DNA from: UBA4416 sp943362175
GTDB taxonomy: Bacteria > Bacteroidota > Bacteroidia > B-17B0 > Aurantibacillaceae
DNA: 64,000 nt
Reading direction: 5' to 3'
Assembly: GCA_943362175.1 (NCBI GenBank)
Contig: CALRIU020000017.1
Coordinates: 43,722-107,721 of the forward strand
Below are positions 18,190 to 26,399 of this stretch, one piece after another. Made by a program: the position numbers and the translations under genes. The notes beneath the pieces were generated by a model, which worked only from the letters and a program-made list of their open reading frames with translations, did no database searches and was not told the origin of the DNA. Within the stretch, counting starts at the first letter, position 1; each line of letters begins with the position of its first letter.

Positions 18190-19728
18190 ATGAAGACAGA
18201 GGCCACCGAAAGCAAAGTCACAGCAGATGCTTCTTTAGAAGCTATTCAGAATTTTAAAGGCAAGTACCCGAAACAGCTCTGGTACCTGTTCTTCAGTGAA
18301 ATGTGGGAACGCTTTAGTTTCTACGGCATGCGCGGGATGCTGGTGTTCTTCATGATCGACCAGCTCCATTACAATGATGTGGATGCCAATCTGCAATACG
18401 GAGCTTCTCAATCATTTGTCTATGCCTTTACCTTTATCGGCGGACTTTTTGCCGATAAGATCCTGGGCTACCGCAAGTCACTCTTCTGGGGCGGGATGCT
18501 GATGATCCTGGGAAGTCTGATCCTGGCTATTGATCCGAAGCAGTTCTTCTTTATCGGGATTGGCTTCAACGTGGTAGGTACCGCTTTTTTCAAACCCAAC
18601 ATTTCTTCCATTGTGGGTCGTCTGTACCGCGAGGGCGATCCGAGGACGGATGCCGGCTTTTCCCTGTTCTATGCGGGTGTAAACCTGGGAGCGCTGATCG
18701 GGGGCTACCTGTGTGTGGCTATCGGTAAGAGAGCGCTCTTCGACAGCTTTGTACCGCAAGGCCTGGAATGGAACGTGGCCTTTGGCCTGGCAGCCATTGT
18801 GATGCTCGTGAGCCTCCTCACCTTTGTGAATACACAGAAAAGCCTCGGCAGTATTGGCCATTCGCCTTTAACACACCTTGAGCCTCAAAAACGAAAACTG
18901 TATGAGTACCTCACCTTCGGCGGCTCCCTGGTACTCATTCCTTTTGTGATTGCGATGGTTTCCGAAACGGAATATACCGACTGGTTCATGCGCCTGATTG
19001 GTCCGGCCGCCCTGGTATATATGTTCGTGGAGATGCGCCACTACAGCTGGGATGTGAACAAGCGGCTCATTGCCGCGATCCTCTTCATGTTTTTCTCTAT
19101 TTTCTTCTGGGCCTTTTTCGAGCAAAGCGGCGGCTCGCTCAGCATTTTTGCAGCCAACAACCTCAACAATCACATCCTGGGCATGGAGTTCGACCCTAAC
19201 GGTACCAACAATGCCGCCAACTCCCTGTTCGTGATTGCCTTTGCCGCCCCGCTTGGCATCTTATGGATCTGGATGAACCGGAAAAAGATCGAGCCCAATA
19301 CCATTGTTAAATTCGGGCTGGCCTTCCTGTTCCTGGCCGGTGGTTTTTATGTCTTCTATTACACGCGCTTATTTACCGATTCCAATGGCGTTACCTCTCT
19401 GGGTGTATTTACCTTCGGCTGGTTTGTCATCACCATTGGCGAGCTGTGTTTGTCGCCGATCGGCATGTCCGTGATGACCAAGCTATCGCCCCTGAAACTG
19501 CAGGCGGTGGTGATGGGCATGTGGTTCCTGGCCAGCGCTTACGGCCAATATTTCGCCGGGCTTTTGGGGGCCAACATCGCAGAGGCTTCCTCCAACTCCA
19601 CGAACATGGAGAAACTGATGATTTACACCGAGGGCTATAAACAGCTTGGCTTGTACTCCCTGATCGGAGGTGGAATTATTATCGCCATATCCCCACTCAT
19701 CAAGAAATTGATGGGTAATGTTAAATAA
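18190..19728 (+). CDS. POT-family proton-dependent peptide transporter (copy 2)
   Basis: This 512-residue paralogue of the previous gene has the same signatures: EMWERFSFYGMRGML near residue 37 and NVVGTAFFKPNISSIVG near 130-146. It has a 25-residue hydrophilic N-terminal extension and lacks the long insertion before the last helix seen in copy 1. The 5-nt intergenic gap indicates one operon. The copies are diverged enough that different substrate ranges are plausible, but no residue seen here decides it. Confidence 0.93.
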   Translation: MKTEATESKVTADASLEAIQNFKGKYPKQLWYLFFSEMWERFSFYGMRGMLVFFMIDQLHYNDVDANLQYGASQSFVYAFTFIGGLFADKILGYRKSLFWGGMLMILGSLILAIDPKQFFFIGIGFNVVGTAFFKPNISSIVGRLYREGDPRTDAGFSLFYAGVNLGALIGGYLCVAIGKRALFDSFVPQGLEWNVAFGLAAIVMLVSLLTFVNTQKSLGSIGHSPLTHLEPQKRKLYEYLTFGGSLVLIPFVIAMVSETEYTDWFMRLIGPAALVYMFVEMRHYSWDVNKRLIAAILFMFFSIFFWAFFEQSGGSLSIFAANNLNNHILGMEFDPNGTNNAANSLFVIAFAAPLGILWIWMNRKKIEPNTIVKFGLAFLFLAGGFYVFYYTRLFTDSNGVTSLGVFTFGWFVITIGELCLSPIGMSVMTKLSPLKLQAVVMGMWFLASAYGQYFAGLLGANIAEASSNSTNMEKLMIYTEGYKQLGLYSLIGGGIIIAISPLIKKLMGNVK

Positions 19729-19804
19729 TTGATTTCATCGACGGTATTTCATTCTTCACCTCCATTTTTGTGATCCTAAGAATTAATTTTAGCTTAATAT
19801 TCTT

Positions 19805-19838
19805 TACATTTGCTTTAAATGCTCAGGCATTAAATTTG
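19805..19838 (+). promoter_or_regulatory. Promoter of the thioredoxin-family gene, possibly doubled
   Basis: TTTG (19809-19812), an 18-nt spacer and TAAATTTG (19831-19838) form a full promoter ending 5 nt before the ATG at 19844. The TTTG is also the end of a second -7-like box, TACATTTG (19805-19812), so two start sites about 26 nt apart are possible. Confidence 0.65.
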
Positions 19839-19843
19839 CTACT

Positions 19844-20512
19844 ATGCTGAAGAAGATGTTTAACTGGAAAGATATATGCATGGCCAGCCTCATTATGTTG
19901 GCCGTTATATTTTTCGCATTTAAAAAAAGTACCCTGCAGGCTTCCATCAATACGCCTGAGAACCGCGTCAGCAATTACATCGCTCCCAACGCCCATAATT
20001 TTGAATTGGTTTCTGCCAATACCTATATTGAATACAAAGACAACTCATCGCTCGTAAACTGGATCACCTTCGATGAAGCTTATAAACAGTGCAAGCTGAA
20101 ACCTCGCCCCATCCTCATCGATGTGTATACAACCTGGTGCGGCCCCTGCAAAATGATGAGCGCCCAAACCTTCAACCACCCGGCCATTGCCAGGTACATC
20201 AACGAGAATTTTTATGCAGTAAAATTCGACGCCGAGTCCAAAGACAGCGTGAAGTTCGACAAGTATCTCTTCGTGAGCTCCGACCCTTCCAACCCTAAAG
20301 CCCCCCACCAGTTTGCCGCCTCTATCCTTGATAACCAGCTGGCCTACCCGTCCATTGTATTTCTGAACAACCAGATCCAGCGCATCGACATCCTCAAAGG
20401 CTTTATGCCTGCGAACCAGTTCGACCCCATCATTCATTACTATGGTTCGGGAGATTACCAAACCACCAAATGGGATGATTACAAGAGTAAATTCGTTTCC
20501 GCTATTAAGTAG
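19844..20512 (+). CDS. Membrane-anchored thioredoxin-fold protein
   Basis: The protein has 222 residues. An uncleaved N-terminal membrane helix (about 11-27) places the rest in the periplasm. The thioredoxin active site WCGPC is at 98-102 (Cys99, Cys102), preceded by the strand PILIDVYTTW. A cis-Pro region follows as LAYPSIVFL (about 166-174). The form KPILIDVYTTWCGPCKMM with FNHPAIARYINENFYAVKFD matches the thioredoxin/DUF255-like proteins that are common in Bacteroidota. A role in periplasmic disulfide reduction or redox repair is inferred. It is probably monocistronic because the next gene has its own -7 box. Confidence 0.88.
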   Translation: MLKKMFNWKDICMASLIMLAVIFFAFKKSTLQASINTPENRVSNYIAPNAHNFELVSANTYIEYKDNSSLVNWITFDEAYKQCKLKPRPILIDVYTTWCGPCKMMSAQTFNHPAIARYINENFYAVKFDAESKDSVKFDKYLFVSSDPSNPKAPHQFAASILDNQLAYPSIVFLNNQIQRIDILKGFMPANQFDPIIHYYGSGDYQTTKWDDYKSKFVSAIK

Positions 20513-20563
20513 GGACTGTTTATTTTTTAAGGTATTTTCAAATCCCGCTTCCGATTCAGTTCC

Positions 20564-20571
20564 TATCTTTA
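20564..20571 (+). promoter_or_regulatory. -7 promoter element of the amidase gene
   Basis: TATCTTTA is a one-base variant of TAnnTTTG, ending 4 nt before the ATG at 20576. The same near-leaderless layout is found at clpS and elsewhere in the window. Confidence 0.45.
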
Positions 20572-20575
20572 GGCT

Positions 20576-21853
20576 ATGAAACGTTATTCGTTCTTAGGGC
20601 TCCTGTTCTGCTGCGGAATGCTTTCCGCCCAGACCACAGCCGAACTGAAAAAGAAATTCGGCACTTACCTGAGCTTTAATGGCTCCCTGAATGCCCTGGT
20701 GAGCTTTCAGGCCAATTCGGTTGCTGTGCTGAATGCCGGAAAGCCTGAGTTTACAGCCTATACCGACGAATTCGAAAAGCTGGCGCTCCTGCTGGAGTTG
20801 AAAAAAGCGGAAGACTTCCTGGTCATTTACCAATGGAAAAAAAACACGCACCTCAGCCAGAAACAGCTCGACAGCCTGCTGGAAAACCAGAACCGCAGCG
20901 GCATGTACGCTTACAAGCAGCCGGCCCTCAAAGAAAAAAAAATCGCCATTGACCCGGGGCACTTCGCCGGCAATATGGAAACCGCACGCATCGAGCAGAA
21001 GTTTATCGACTTCCACCCTTCGGCGTCCAACCCGCTGAAAGATACGATCCGCTTTAATGAAGGAACCCTCACCTACCAGACAGCCGACCTGCTCAGACAA
21101 ATGCTTCTGGAACAGGGAGCGGTGGTGATGGTGACACGCCCAAAGCAAAATTACACGGCTTTCCAGATGACTTACGATGAATGGCTCAGCAAGCGCAAAA
21201 AAACGGTGCTCGACTCGCTGCTGCAAAACAAAGCGATGGATGCCAAACGTTACACCCGGCTGATGAGCCTTAGCAAGGAAAAATTGTTCTGGGAGTTCTT
21301 CCGGGATTATGAGCTCATGGAGCGCTCCAGGCTCATCAACACCTTTAAGCCCGATGCCACAATCATCATCCATTACAATGTGGATGAGAAAAATACGGAC
21401 TGGATCAACCCGGGCACCAAAAATTTTACGATGGCCTTTATCGGCGGCGGCATGACGGCCGATAACTTTTCGAAGCCCATCAACAAGGTGCATTTCCTGC
21501 GCCTGCTGCTCACGGACCAGCTCACGGCTTCCGAGCGCTTATCGGCCCTCACGGTGAACGAGTTCAGCAGCAAGCTCGGGATTCCGGTAGCGCAGCGGAA
21601 TGATGCCGATTACCTGCGCGACAATTGTATGAAAACGCCTTCGAATGGGGTCTTTTGCCGGAACCTGGCGCTCTGCCGCACCATCAGCTCGGTATTGGTA
21701 TACGGCGAATGCCTGTACCAGGACAACCTGGAGGAATGCAAGCGCCTCAATACCTGTGATTATGAGATCCGGGGACAGAAGGTCCCTAAACGCATTTACG
21801 AAGCGGCAAATTGTTATTACAATGCAATAAATGATTATTTTAGTAAACCTTAA
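20576..21853 (+). CDS. N-acetylmuramoyl-L-alanine amidase (Amidase_3)
   Basis: The protein has 425 residues with a signal peptide to about residue 18 (GMLSAQ). The Amidase_3 domain starts near 122 with IAIDPGHF (zinc ligand His129). The second ligand is Glu162 (FNEGTLTYQTADLL) and the third is His266 (IIIHYNVDEKN). TRPKQN at about 187-192 is the usual strand before the helical insertion. The N-terminal 100 residues are a separate alpha/beta region without a recognised fold. It cleaves the bond between N-acetylmuramic acid and the stem peptide in the periplasm. The insertion between TRP and the last His is long (about 75 residues). The response-regulator gene follows after 17 nt, so the two may be co-transcribed. 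Confidence 0.88.
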   Translation: MKRYSFLGLLFCCGMLSAQTTAELKKKFGTYLSFNGSLNALVSFQANSVAVLNAGKPEFTAYTDEFEKLALLLELKKAEDFLVIYQWKKNTHLSQKQLDSLLENQNRSGMYAYKQPALKEKKIAIDPGHFAGNMETARIEQKFIDFHPSASNPLKDTIRFNEGTLTYQTADLLRQMLLEQGAVVMVTRPKQNYTAFQMTYDEWLSKRKKTVLDSLLQNKAMDAKRYTRLMSLSKEKLFWEFFRDYELMERSRLINTFKPDATIIIHYNVDEKNTDWINPGTKNFTMAFIGGGMTADNFSKPINKVHFLRLLLTDQLTASERLSALTVNEFSSKLGIPVAQRNDADYLRDNCMKTPSNGVFCRNLALCRTISSVLVYGECLYQDNLEECKRLNTCDYEIRGQKVPKRIYEAANCYYNAINDYFSKP

Positions 21854-21870
21854 ACAGATTATACCACACC

Positions 21871-22512
21871 GTGTCGTTTTTAAAGATTTATATTGTCGAT
21901 GATCACCAGATGCTGATCGATGGTCTGAAAGCCTTGCTGAGCGATGAAAAACACATCTCGTTGGTGGGCGAAAACACCTCTGCAAAAGTTGCACTCAAAG
22001 AGGTGGGGGAATACCGCCCGGATATTGTGCTCACGGACATCAACATGCCGGAGATGGATGGGATAGAACTGACACGCGAGATCAAAAAACAGCAGCCGGA
22101 AGTGAAAGTGATCGCGCTCTCGATGTACGGCGAGCGCGAAACCATCAGCGATATGCTGAAAGCCGGTGTGAGCGCTTATATTTTAAAGAATACGGGCAAG
22201 CAGGAGCTTCTGAAAGCGATTGAGAAAGTAGCTGCCGGCGGAACATTTTTCAGCGACGAGGTAAGCGCCGAAATGATGCGTACCTACCCGGAGCAGGCTG
22301 CCAAAGAAATTTCGCTGTCGCAGCGCGAGATCGAGGTGATCGAGCTTATCGCCCGGGAATATACCAATGCCAAAATTGCGGAAGCCCTGTTCATCAGCGA
22401 GCGCACCGTGGAAACACACCGCAAGAATATCTTCCGGAAAACAGACACCAAAAGCGTGATCGGCCTGTTGAAGTACTGTGTCGACAAGCGTATCATCCGG
22501 CCGTTGAAATAA
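21871..22512 (+). CDS. NarL/FixJ-family response regulator
   Basis: This 213-residue protein starts at GTG 21871, directly at the receiver domain (SFLKIYIVDDHQML), and no other start fits. The phosphorylation site is Asp56 (VLTDINMP), with the acidic pair VDD near 10-11 and the conserved Lys near 106 (LKNTGK). The C-terminal LuxR-type helix-turn-helix (about 148-205) has LSQREIEVIELIA and ISERTVETHRKNI. No kinase gene is adjacent. The HisKA_3 kinase at 26813, of the class that normally pairs with NarL-type regulators, is 4.3 kb away and is the natural candidate partner. That pairing is inference. Confidence 0.93.
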   Translation: MSFLKIYIVDDHQMLIDGLKALLSDEKHISLVGENTSAKVALKEVGEYRPDIVLTDINMPEMDGIELTREIKKQQPEVKVIALSMYGERETISDMLKAGVSAYILKNTGKQELLKAIEKVAAGGTFFSDEVSAEMMRTYPEQAAKEISLSQREIEVIELIAREYTNAKIAEALFISERTVETHRKNIFRKTDTKSVIGLLKYCVDKRIIRPLK

Positions 22513-22526
22513 CAAAGCTCTTACCT

Positions 22527-22552
22527 GGTGGCTTCAGCTCCACCCAGCCACC
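22527..22552 (+). repeat. Loop-conserved hairpin element, copy 1
   Basis: GGTGGC - TTCAGCTCCACCCA - GCCACC has a 6-bp perfect stem around a variant of the 14-nt loop shared by six other intergenic sites here. It lies between two convergent genes, where it may also help to end transcription. Confidence 0.6.
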
Positions 22553-22579
22553 GGGACAATTTTGCTCAGCCAACAGAGA

Positions 22580-23236
22580 TTACAAAGGCTGCGACTTCAC
22601 TTTCTTTAATTCAAACACAATGATGGGCGTGATGATGAGCGTTGGGCCAAGCCACAGGATAATGGGATTGAGCGGAATATAGGCGCTTTGGTTGACGGTA
22701 AATGCCGTGATGGCGCCGATGTAGCTCCCACACATATTCCCGATATGTTTTTTGAGCCAGTACAGGGTTTCCGTCGGGCCTTTGATGAAGGCCGAAACAT
22801 TCCGGTAAACGCCCCAGACACCAAGTGTTCCGAATACAAACGGAATAATGGCCTCTGCGCTGCCGGATTGCAGGTACACCACAACAGCAAAGATGATCAT
22901 GCACAGGAAGGTGATACCGGCAACAGCTTCTATGACCCAGTCCATGACCTGTGGTTTCTGCCCCTGATGCAAACTCTTCAGTTTGAGCGCCCGGTAGGCG
23001 ATGAGCGTGGCGTAATAGGTAAAAACGCCGATGAGAAAAAGGAACTGTAAGTTTTTCACGACCGAAATAAAGGTGGCGGTAATAAATACCAGCGTCATGC
23101 TCCAGAAGTAGATCCGGCCGACCGGCTTATGCCTCGGCGTATTCGATTTGAGGACAATAGCCAGCGCCCCCGAAAGTAAGGCAAGGCTTGCAAAAATAAC
23201 ATGGATGATAAGCATGGCTTTCATAACTGTTCCCAT
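22580..23236 (-). CDS. Multi-pass membrane protein (DUF2306-like)
   Basis: About 218 residues if the ATG at 23236 is used; the ATG at 23224 (MKAMLIIHV) is equally possible, and the frame is open to 23290. A TAATTTTG box at 23260-23267 rules out earlier starts. Six or so hydrophobic helices are seen (ASLALLSGALAIVL, FLFLIGVFTYYATLIAYRA, AGITFLCMIIFAVVVYL and others). An early motif HKPVGRIYFWSM resembles the HR-x-G-R-x-Y pattern of DUF2306-type proteins. There are no catalytic motifs. The function is unknown. Confidence 0.75.
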   Translation of the reverse strand: MGTVMKAMLIIHVIFASLALLSGALAIVLKSNTPRHKPVGRIYFWSMTLVFITATFISVVKNLQFLFLIGVFTYYATLIAYRALKLKSLHQGQKPQVMDWVIEAVAGITFLCMIIFAVVVYLQSGSAEAIIPFVFGTLGVWGVYRNVSAFIKGPTETLYWLKKHIGNMCGSYIGAITAFTVNQSAYIPLNPIILWLGPTLIITPIIVFELKKVKSQPL

Positions 23237-23259
23237 AATGTGGTCGATTGGTTTGACTG

Positions 23260-23267
23260 CAAAATTA
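23260..23267 (-). promoter_or_regulatory. -7 promoter element of the 22580-23236 gene
   Basis: Read on the minus strand this is TAATTTTG, an exact TAnnTTTG match about 24 nt upstream of the chosen ATG. No TTTG is found at the proper -33 distance. Confidence 0.55.
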
Positions 23268-23422
23268 CAGGCGGAAAGAGGCGATCGCAACTAAAAGGGC
23301 TGAACAGCAAGCCTTTGGGACAAATGACAAAGCAGGGGGACGAGTGTCAAAGAGAGAAGTGCCAAACTGCTTACTATGTTTATGAAATCAGCAAAAACAT
23401 GATTTGAATTGGAACGAAACAT

Positions 23423-23450
23423 GTTCCATTTTCAATGATCACCGTTCCAT
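23423..23450. promoter_or_regulatory. Two direct GTTCCAT repeats 21 bp apart, possible LytTR operator
   Basis: GTTCCAT occurs at 23423-23429 and again at 23444-23450, exactly 21 bp (two helical turns) apart. This is the usual geometry of LytTR-domain binding sites. The first copy also forms an inverted repeat with GGAAC at 23411-23415. The site is just downstream of a LytTR regulator gene and upstream of the membrane-protein gene at 22580-23236. Binding is an inference from spacing only. Confidence 0.3.
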
Positions 23451-23506
23451 AATAGATACATGATTCAACATTTAAAATTGAAAACGTCATAGTGAACATG
23501 TATGAG

Positions 23507-24409
23507 TTAACCTATGGCTTCCAGGTGTGCAAGCACTTCTTTTCCATAGTTGCGTGAAACGGGAACAGCGCTGACTCCGGCGGTTTTGAAGCCGATTTTA
23601 TAACCCTGGGCATTTCCGCTTACCTCATGCACCTGCCTGATATTGACGATGTAGCTCCTGTGGCAACGGATAATGTAAGGAACGGTAATTTGCGTTTCAA
23701 GGCGTTTCAGGCTCCCGCGGATGAGCTGTCGGGAAAGCAGGCCATCCCTCAGGTAAACAATGTTGGAATAATTATCTGCCGACTCAATGTAGAGCAGGTC
23801 TTCGGGGTTTAGCTCCAGGCGGTCTTTTTCATTCTCGGCCATGAGTACCAGCCATGGACTTTCCTCTGTTGGAGGATGGTTCTCCCCGCTGTGGTTGACT
23901 TCCGCACGCTGCTGGTAGCTTTTCACCTCCTGCTCCATGTGCTGCGCCTCTTTCCGGTTAAGCGCCTGGAAGCGGTTGTACTTAAGCGCCACATTGGCGG
24001 TAATGGGAAAAATACCCAGCAGAAAAGTCGCGAGCGTTGCCAGGGCCAGCTGGCCGAAGCTGATGGTGGCAATCCCGATCAGGTTCCCGTACAGCATATT
24101 GCCCAGGGCAATGAACAAAAGTACAAGTACGAGAGACAAAATTTCCTTCCACACGGCCCAGCGTTCCTCGGGCCTGCTGCGGTATAGCACCAACACCGAC
24201 AAAAGCCTGAAAACAGTGGGGCAAAAAAACGATACGAAGCCAAAGCCCAGGATCTTCCAGAAGCGGTACGGCGTTTCCCACAAAGAGATATCGAAAGGCT
24301 CAAATACCAGCAGGAAAAAAGCCACAAAGCAGCCGATGAGTCCGTTCGATAAGATATCTTTTCCCGATACGGGATTGTAGGGATAAGGTTTACTTAAAAA
24401 AGGCCACAT
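23507..24409 (-). CDS. Membrane-bound LytTR DNA-binding regulator
   Basis: The protein has 300 residues. The N-terminal half has four membrane helices (about 25-45, 55-75, 90-110 and 118-142). A short charged coiled stretch follows (about 150-175). The C-terminal 105 residues are a LytTR DNA-binding domain: LELNPEDLLYIESADNYSNIVYL, then PYIIRCHRSYIVNIRQV, and the closing VPVSRNYGKEVLAHL. It has no receiver domain, so it would sense through the membrane part or through a partner. It is encoded 15 nt after the repeat-protein gene 24425-24838 and probably shares its promoter. Two direct repeats with LytTR-like spacing lie just beyond its stop codon. Confidence 0.88.
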   Translation of the reverse strand: MWPFLSKPYPYNPVSGKDILSNGLIGCFVAFFLLVFEPFDISLWETPYRFWKILGFGFVSFFCPTVFRLLSVLVLYRSRPEERWAVWKEILSLVLVLLFIALGNMLYGNLIGIATISFGQLALATLATFLLGIFPITANVALKYNRFQALNRKEAQHMEQEVKSYQQRAEVNHSGENHPPTEESPWLVLMAENEKDRLELNPEDLLYIESADNYSNIVYLRDGLLSRQLIRGSLKRLETQITVPYIIRCHRSYIVNIRQVHEVSGNAQGYKIGFKTAGVSAVPVSRNYGKEVLAHLEAIG

Positions 24410-24424
24410 ACCTTAAGCAGGAAC

Positions 24425-24838
24425 TTAGTTGAGCCTGAAAAAGAAAAAGTAAACAGCCGCCGCCGCCCAGGTACGGCTTATATTTTTGGCATAGCCAATG
24501 GTGCTGTAGCTACTGTTTTGCATGGTGCCATCTTCCTTAATATAGCCAATGGTAGAATAGCTGTTGTTCTGGATCGTACCGTCGCTTTTAATATAACCGA
24601 TGGTGGAATAGCTCCTGTTCTGGATGGTTCCATCGTCTTTAATGTAACCGATGGTGGAGTAGCTGCTGTTTTGTACCGTGCCGTCGGCTTTGATGTAACC
24701 AATGGTAGCGTAGCTGCTGTTTTGCACGGTGCCATCTTCTTTGATGTAGCCCTCGGTGCTGTAGCTGCTGTTCTGAATGGTCTGGGAATAGCACAGGGAG
24801 CTGAACAGGATGGAAAAGAATAAGATCGCTTTTTTCAT
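24425..24838 (-). CDS. Small secreted 17-residue-repeat protein (beta-flower-like)
   Basis: This 137-residue protein has a signal peptide to about residue 19 (LFSSLCYSQ). Six tandem 17-residue units follow (about 20-120) with consensus T(I/V)QNSSYSTIGYIKxDG. The units are almost identical, the variable position being the residue before DG. A short hydrophobic stretch (AAAAVYFFFFR) ends the protein and may be a membrane anchor. The pattern recalls proteins annotated as 5-fold beta-flower proteins in this phylum, where each unit forms one petal; I infer this from the motif. It is the first gene of a two-gene operon with the LytTR regulator. DNA units of 51 bp make the region prone to copy-number change. 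Confidence 0.8.
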   Translation of the reverse strand: MKKAILFFSILFSSLCYSQTIQNSSYSTEGYIKEDGTVQNSSYATIGYIKADGTVQNSSYSTIGYIKDDGTIQNRSYSTIGYIKSDGTIQNNSYSTIGYIKEDGTMQNSSYSTIGYAKNISRTWAAAAVYFFFFRLN

Positions 24839-24854
24839 ATACCGTTTTATACTT

Positions 24855-24862
24855 TAAATATA
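24855..24862 (-). promoter_or_regulatory. -7-like element of the repeat-protein / LytTR operon
   Basis: Read on the minus strand this is TATATTTA, one base from TAnnTTTG and 16 nt upstream of the ATG at 24838. Confidence 0.4.
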
Positions 24863-24914
24863 AGAAAAAAATAACAGGTATCGTTGGCTTCGGGTCACGC
24901 CGGGCATAATCATT

Positions 24915-24992
24915 CGTTGGCTTCGACTCCGCTCAGCCAACGGTTGTAGCAAAGTACTTAAAAGGTGGCGGTGGCTGAGCGGAGTCGAAGCC
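24915..24992. repeat. Loop-conserved hairpin elements, copies 2 and 3 (inverted pair)
   Basis: Copy 2 (plus) is CGTTGGC - TTCGACTCCGCTCA - GCCAACG at 24915-24942, with a perfect 7-bp stem. Copy 3 (minus) has the identical 14-nt loop at 24976-24989 with a GGC/GCC stem. The two face each other between rimO and the repeat-protein gene. Confidence 0.7.
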
Positions 24993-24996
24993 CCGC

Positions 24997-26310
24997 TTAT
25001 ACCAACTCCCCGTACAAGTCGAAATCGCTGGCGTCGTTGATCTTGACGTTGGCGAAATCGCCGATGCGCACATAGTTCTCGTCCGTAGCCTTCACCAGCA
25101 CTTCGTTGTCCACATCCGGGCTGTCGAACTCGGTGCGTCCCACAAAATAATCGTTCTCCTTGCGGTCGAATAACACCTTGTAGGTTTTGCCGATCTTTTC
25201 CTGGTTCAGGTTATAGGAGATCTCCTGCTGAACCTGCATCACAGCGTCGGCGCGTGCGCGTTTCACCTTTTCTTTCACATCGTCCTTCAGGTTGTAGGCA
25301 TGCGTATTTTCTTCGTGCGAGTAAGTGAAAATTCCCAGGCGCTCAAATTTCGAATCCGATACCCATTGCAGCATTTCTTCGTGGTCCTGCTCTGTTTCTC
25401 CCGGGTAGCCCGCGATGAGCGTGGTACGGATGGCAATGCCCGGCACCTTATCACGGATCATATTCACCGTATCAATCGTTTTTTGCTTGGTAATGCCGCG
25501 GCGCATGCTTTTAAGCATGTTATCGGTGATGTGCTGCAGGGGCATGTCCAGGTAGTTGCAGACATTGGCTTTGCGGTTCATCACATCCAGCACTTCCATC
25601 GGGAAGCCGCTCGGAAAGGCATAGTGCAGCCTGATCCAGTCAATCCCCTCCACATCGCTGAGGCGATCCACCAGGTTAGCGAGCTCTCTCTTTTTATAAA
25701 TATCCAGGCCGTAATACGTGAGGTCCTGTGCAATCAGCAGCAGCTCGCGTGTCCCTTTGGAGGCCAGCAGCTTTGCCCTTTCCACCAGCGATTCGACCGG
25801 CTCCGAAATATGCCCGCCGCGCATCAGCGGGATGGCGCAGAAGCTGCAAGGCCTGTCGCAGCCTTCGCTGATCTTGAAATAAGCGTAGTGATTCGGCGTG
25901 GTGAGCAGGCGCTCTCCTACCAGTTCCTTCTTATAATCGGCTTTCAGGGTCTTTAAGATCTTCGGAAGCTCGCGTGTCCCGAAATAAGCATCCACATCCG
26001 GGATCTCTTTCTCGAGGTCGCCTTTATAGCGCTCGCTCAGGCAGCCCGTCACATAGAGCTTTTCGATGCTTCCTTCCTTTTTGGCATCCACATAACGCAG
26101 GATGGTATCAATGCTTTCCTGCTTGGCATTTTCCACAAAACCACAGGTGTTAATAATCACAATGTTATGATTGTCCTCTTCGCTTTCATGCTCTACATTA
26201 AAATTGTTGGCGCGCAGCTGTCCCATGAGCACTTCGCTGTCTACAATATTTTTGCTGCAGCCCAGGGTCACAACATTTACTTTATTCTTCTTGAGAGTTT
26301 TGGTCTTCAT
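24997..26310 (-). CDS. rimO: Ribosomal protein S12 methylthiotransferase RimO
   Basis: This 437-residue radical SAM methylthiotransferase adds a methylthio group to a conserved Asp of ribosomal protein S12. The UPF0004 domain holds one [4Fe-4S] cluster through Cys18 (TLGCSKN), Cys56 (NTCGF) and Cys90 (VTGCL). The radical SAM cluster cysteines are 151, 155 and 158 in EGCDRPCSFCAIP, and the RPCSFCAIP form separates RimO from MiaB. A TRAM domain ends the protein (about 370-437; VLFDRKENDYFVGRTEFDSP). The length is normal. It has its own promoter and seems monocistronic. Confidence 0.97.
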   Translation of the reverse strand: MKTKTLKKNKVNVVTLGCSKNIVDSEVLMGQLRANNFNVEHESEEDNHNIVIINTCGFVENAKQESIDTILRYVDAKKEGSIEKLYVTGCLSERYKGDLEKEIPDVDAYFGTRELPKILKTLKADYKKELVGERLLTTPNHYAYFKISEGCDRPCSFCAIPLMRGGHISEPVESLVERAKLLASKGTRELLLIAQDLTYYGLDIYKKRELANLVDRLSDVEGIDWIRLHYAFPSGFPMEVLDVMNRKANVCNYLDMPLQHITDNMLKSMRRGITKQKTIDTVNMIRDKVPGIAIRTTLIAGYPGETEQDHEEMLQWVSDSKFERLGIFTYSHEENTHAYNLKDDVKEKVKRARADAVMQVQQEISYNLNQEKIGKTYKVLFDRKENDYFVGRTEFDSPDVDNEVLVKATDENYVRIGDFANVKINDASDFDLYGELV

Positions 26311-26333
26311 GTTTTATGGTCATTCCAGATTTG

Positions 26334-26341
26334 CAAAGATA
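26334..26341 (-). promoter_or_regulatory. -7 promoter element of rimO
   Basis: Read on the minus strand this is TATCTTTG, an exact TAnnTTTG match 23 nt upstream of the ATG at 26310. Confidence 0.55.
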
Positions 26342-26399
26342 CGATTATGATCCGGAACTGCCGCATTCGGTTTTAAGCCTGTTTGGATCAAGCATACAC

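Noticed and set aside
24440..24790. Regular 51-bp repeats that could look like a CRISPR array
   Set aside because: There are no unique spacers. The repeats are in frame and encode a 17-residue protein repeat after a signal peptide.
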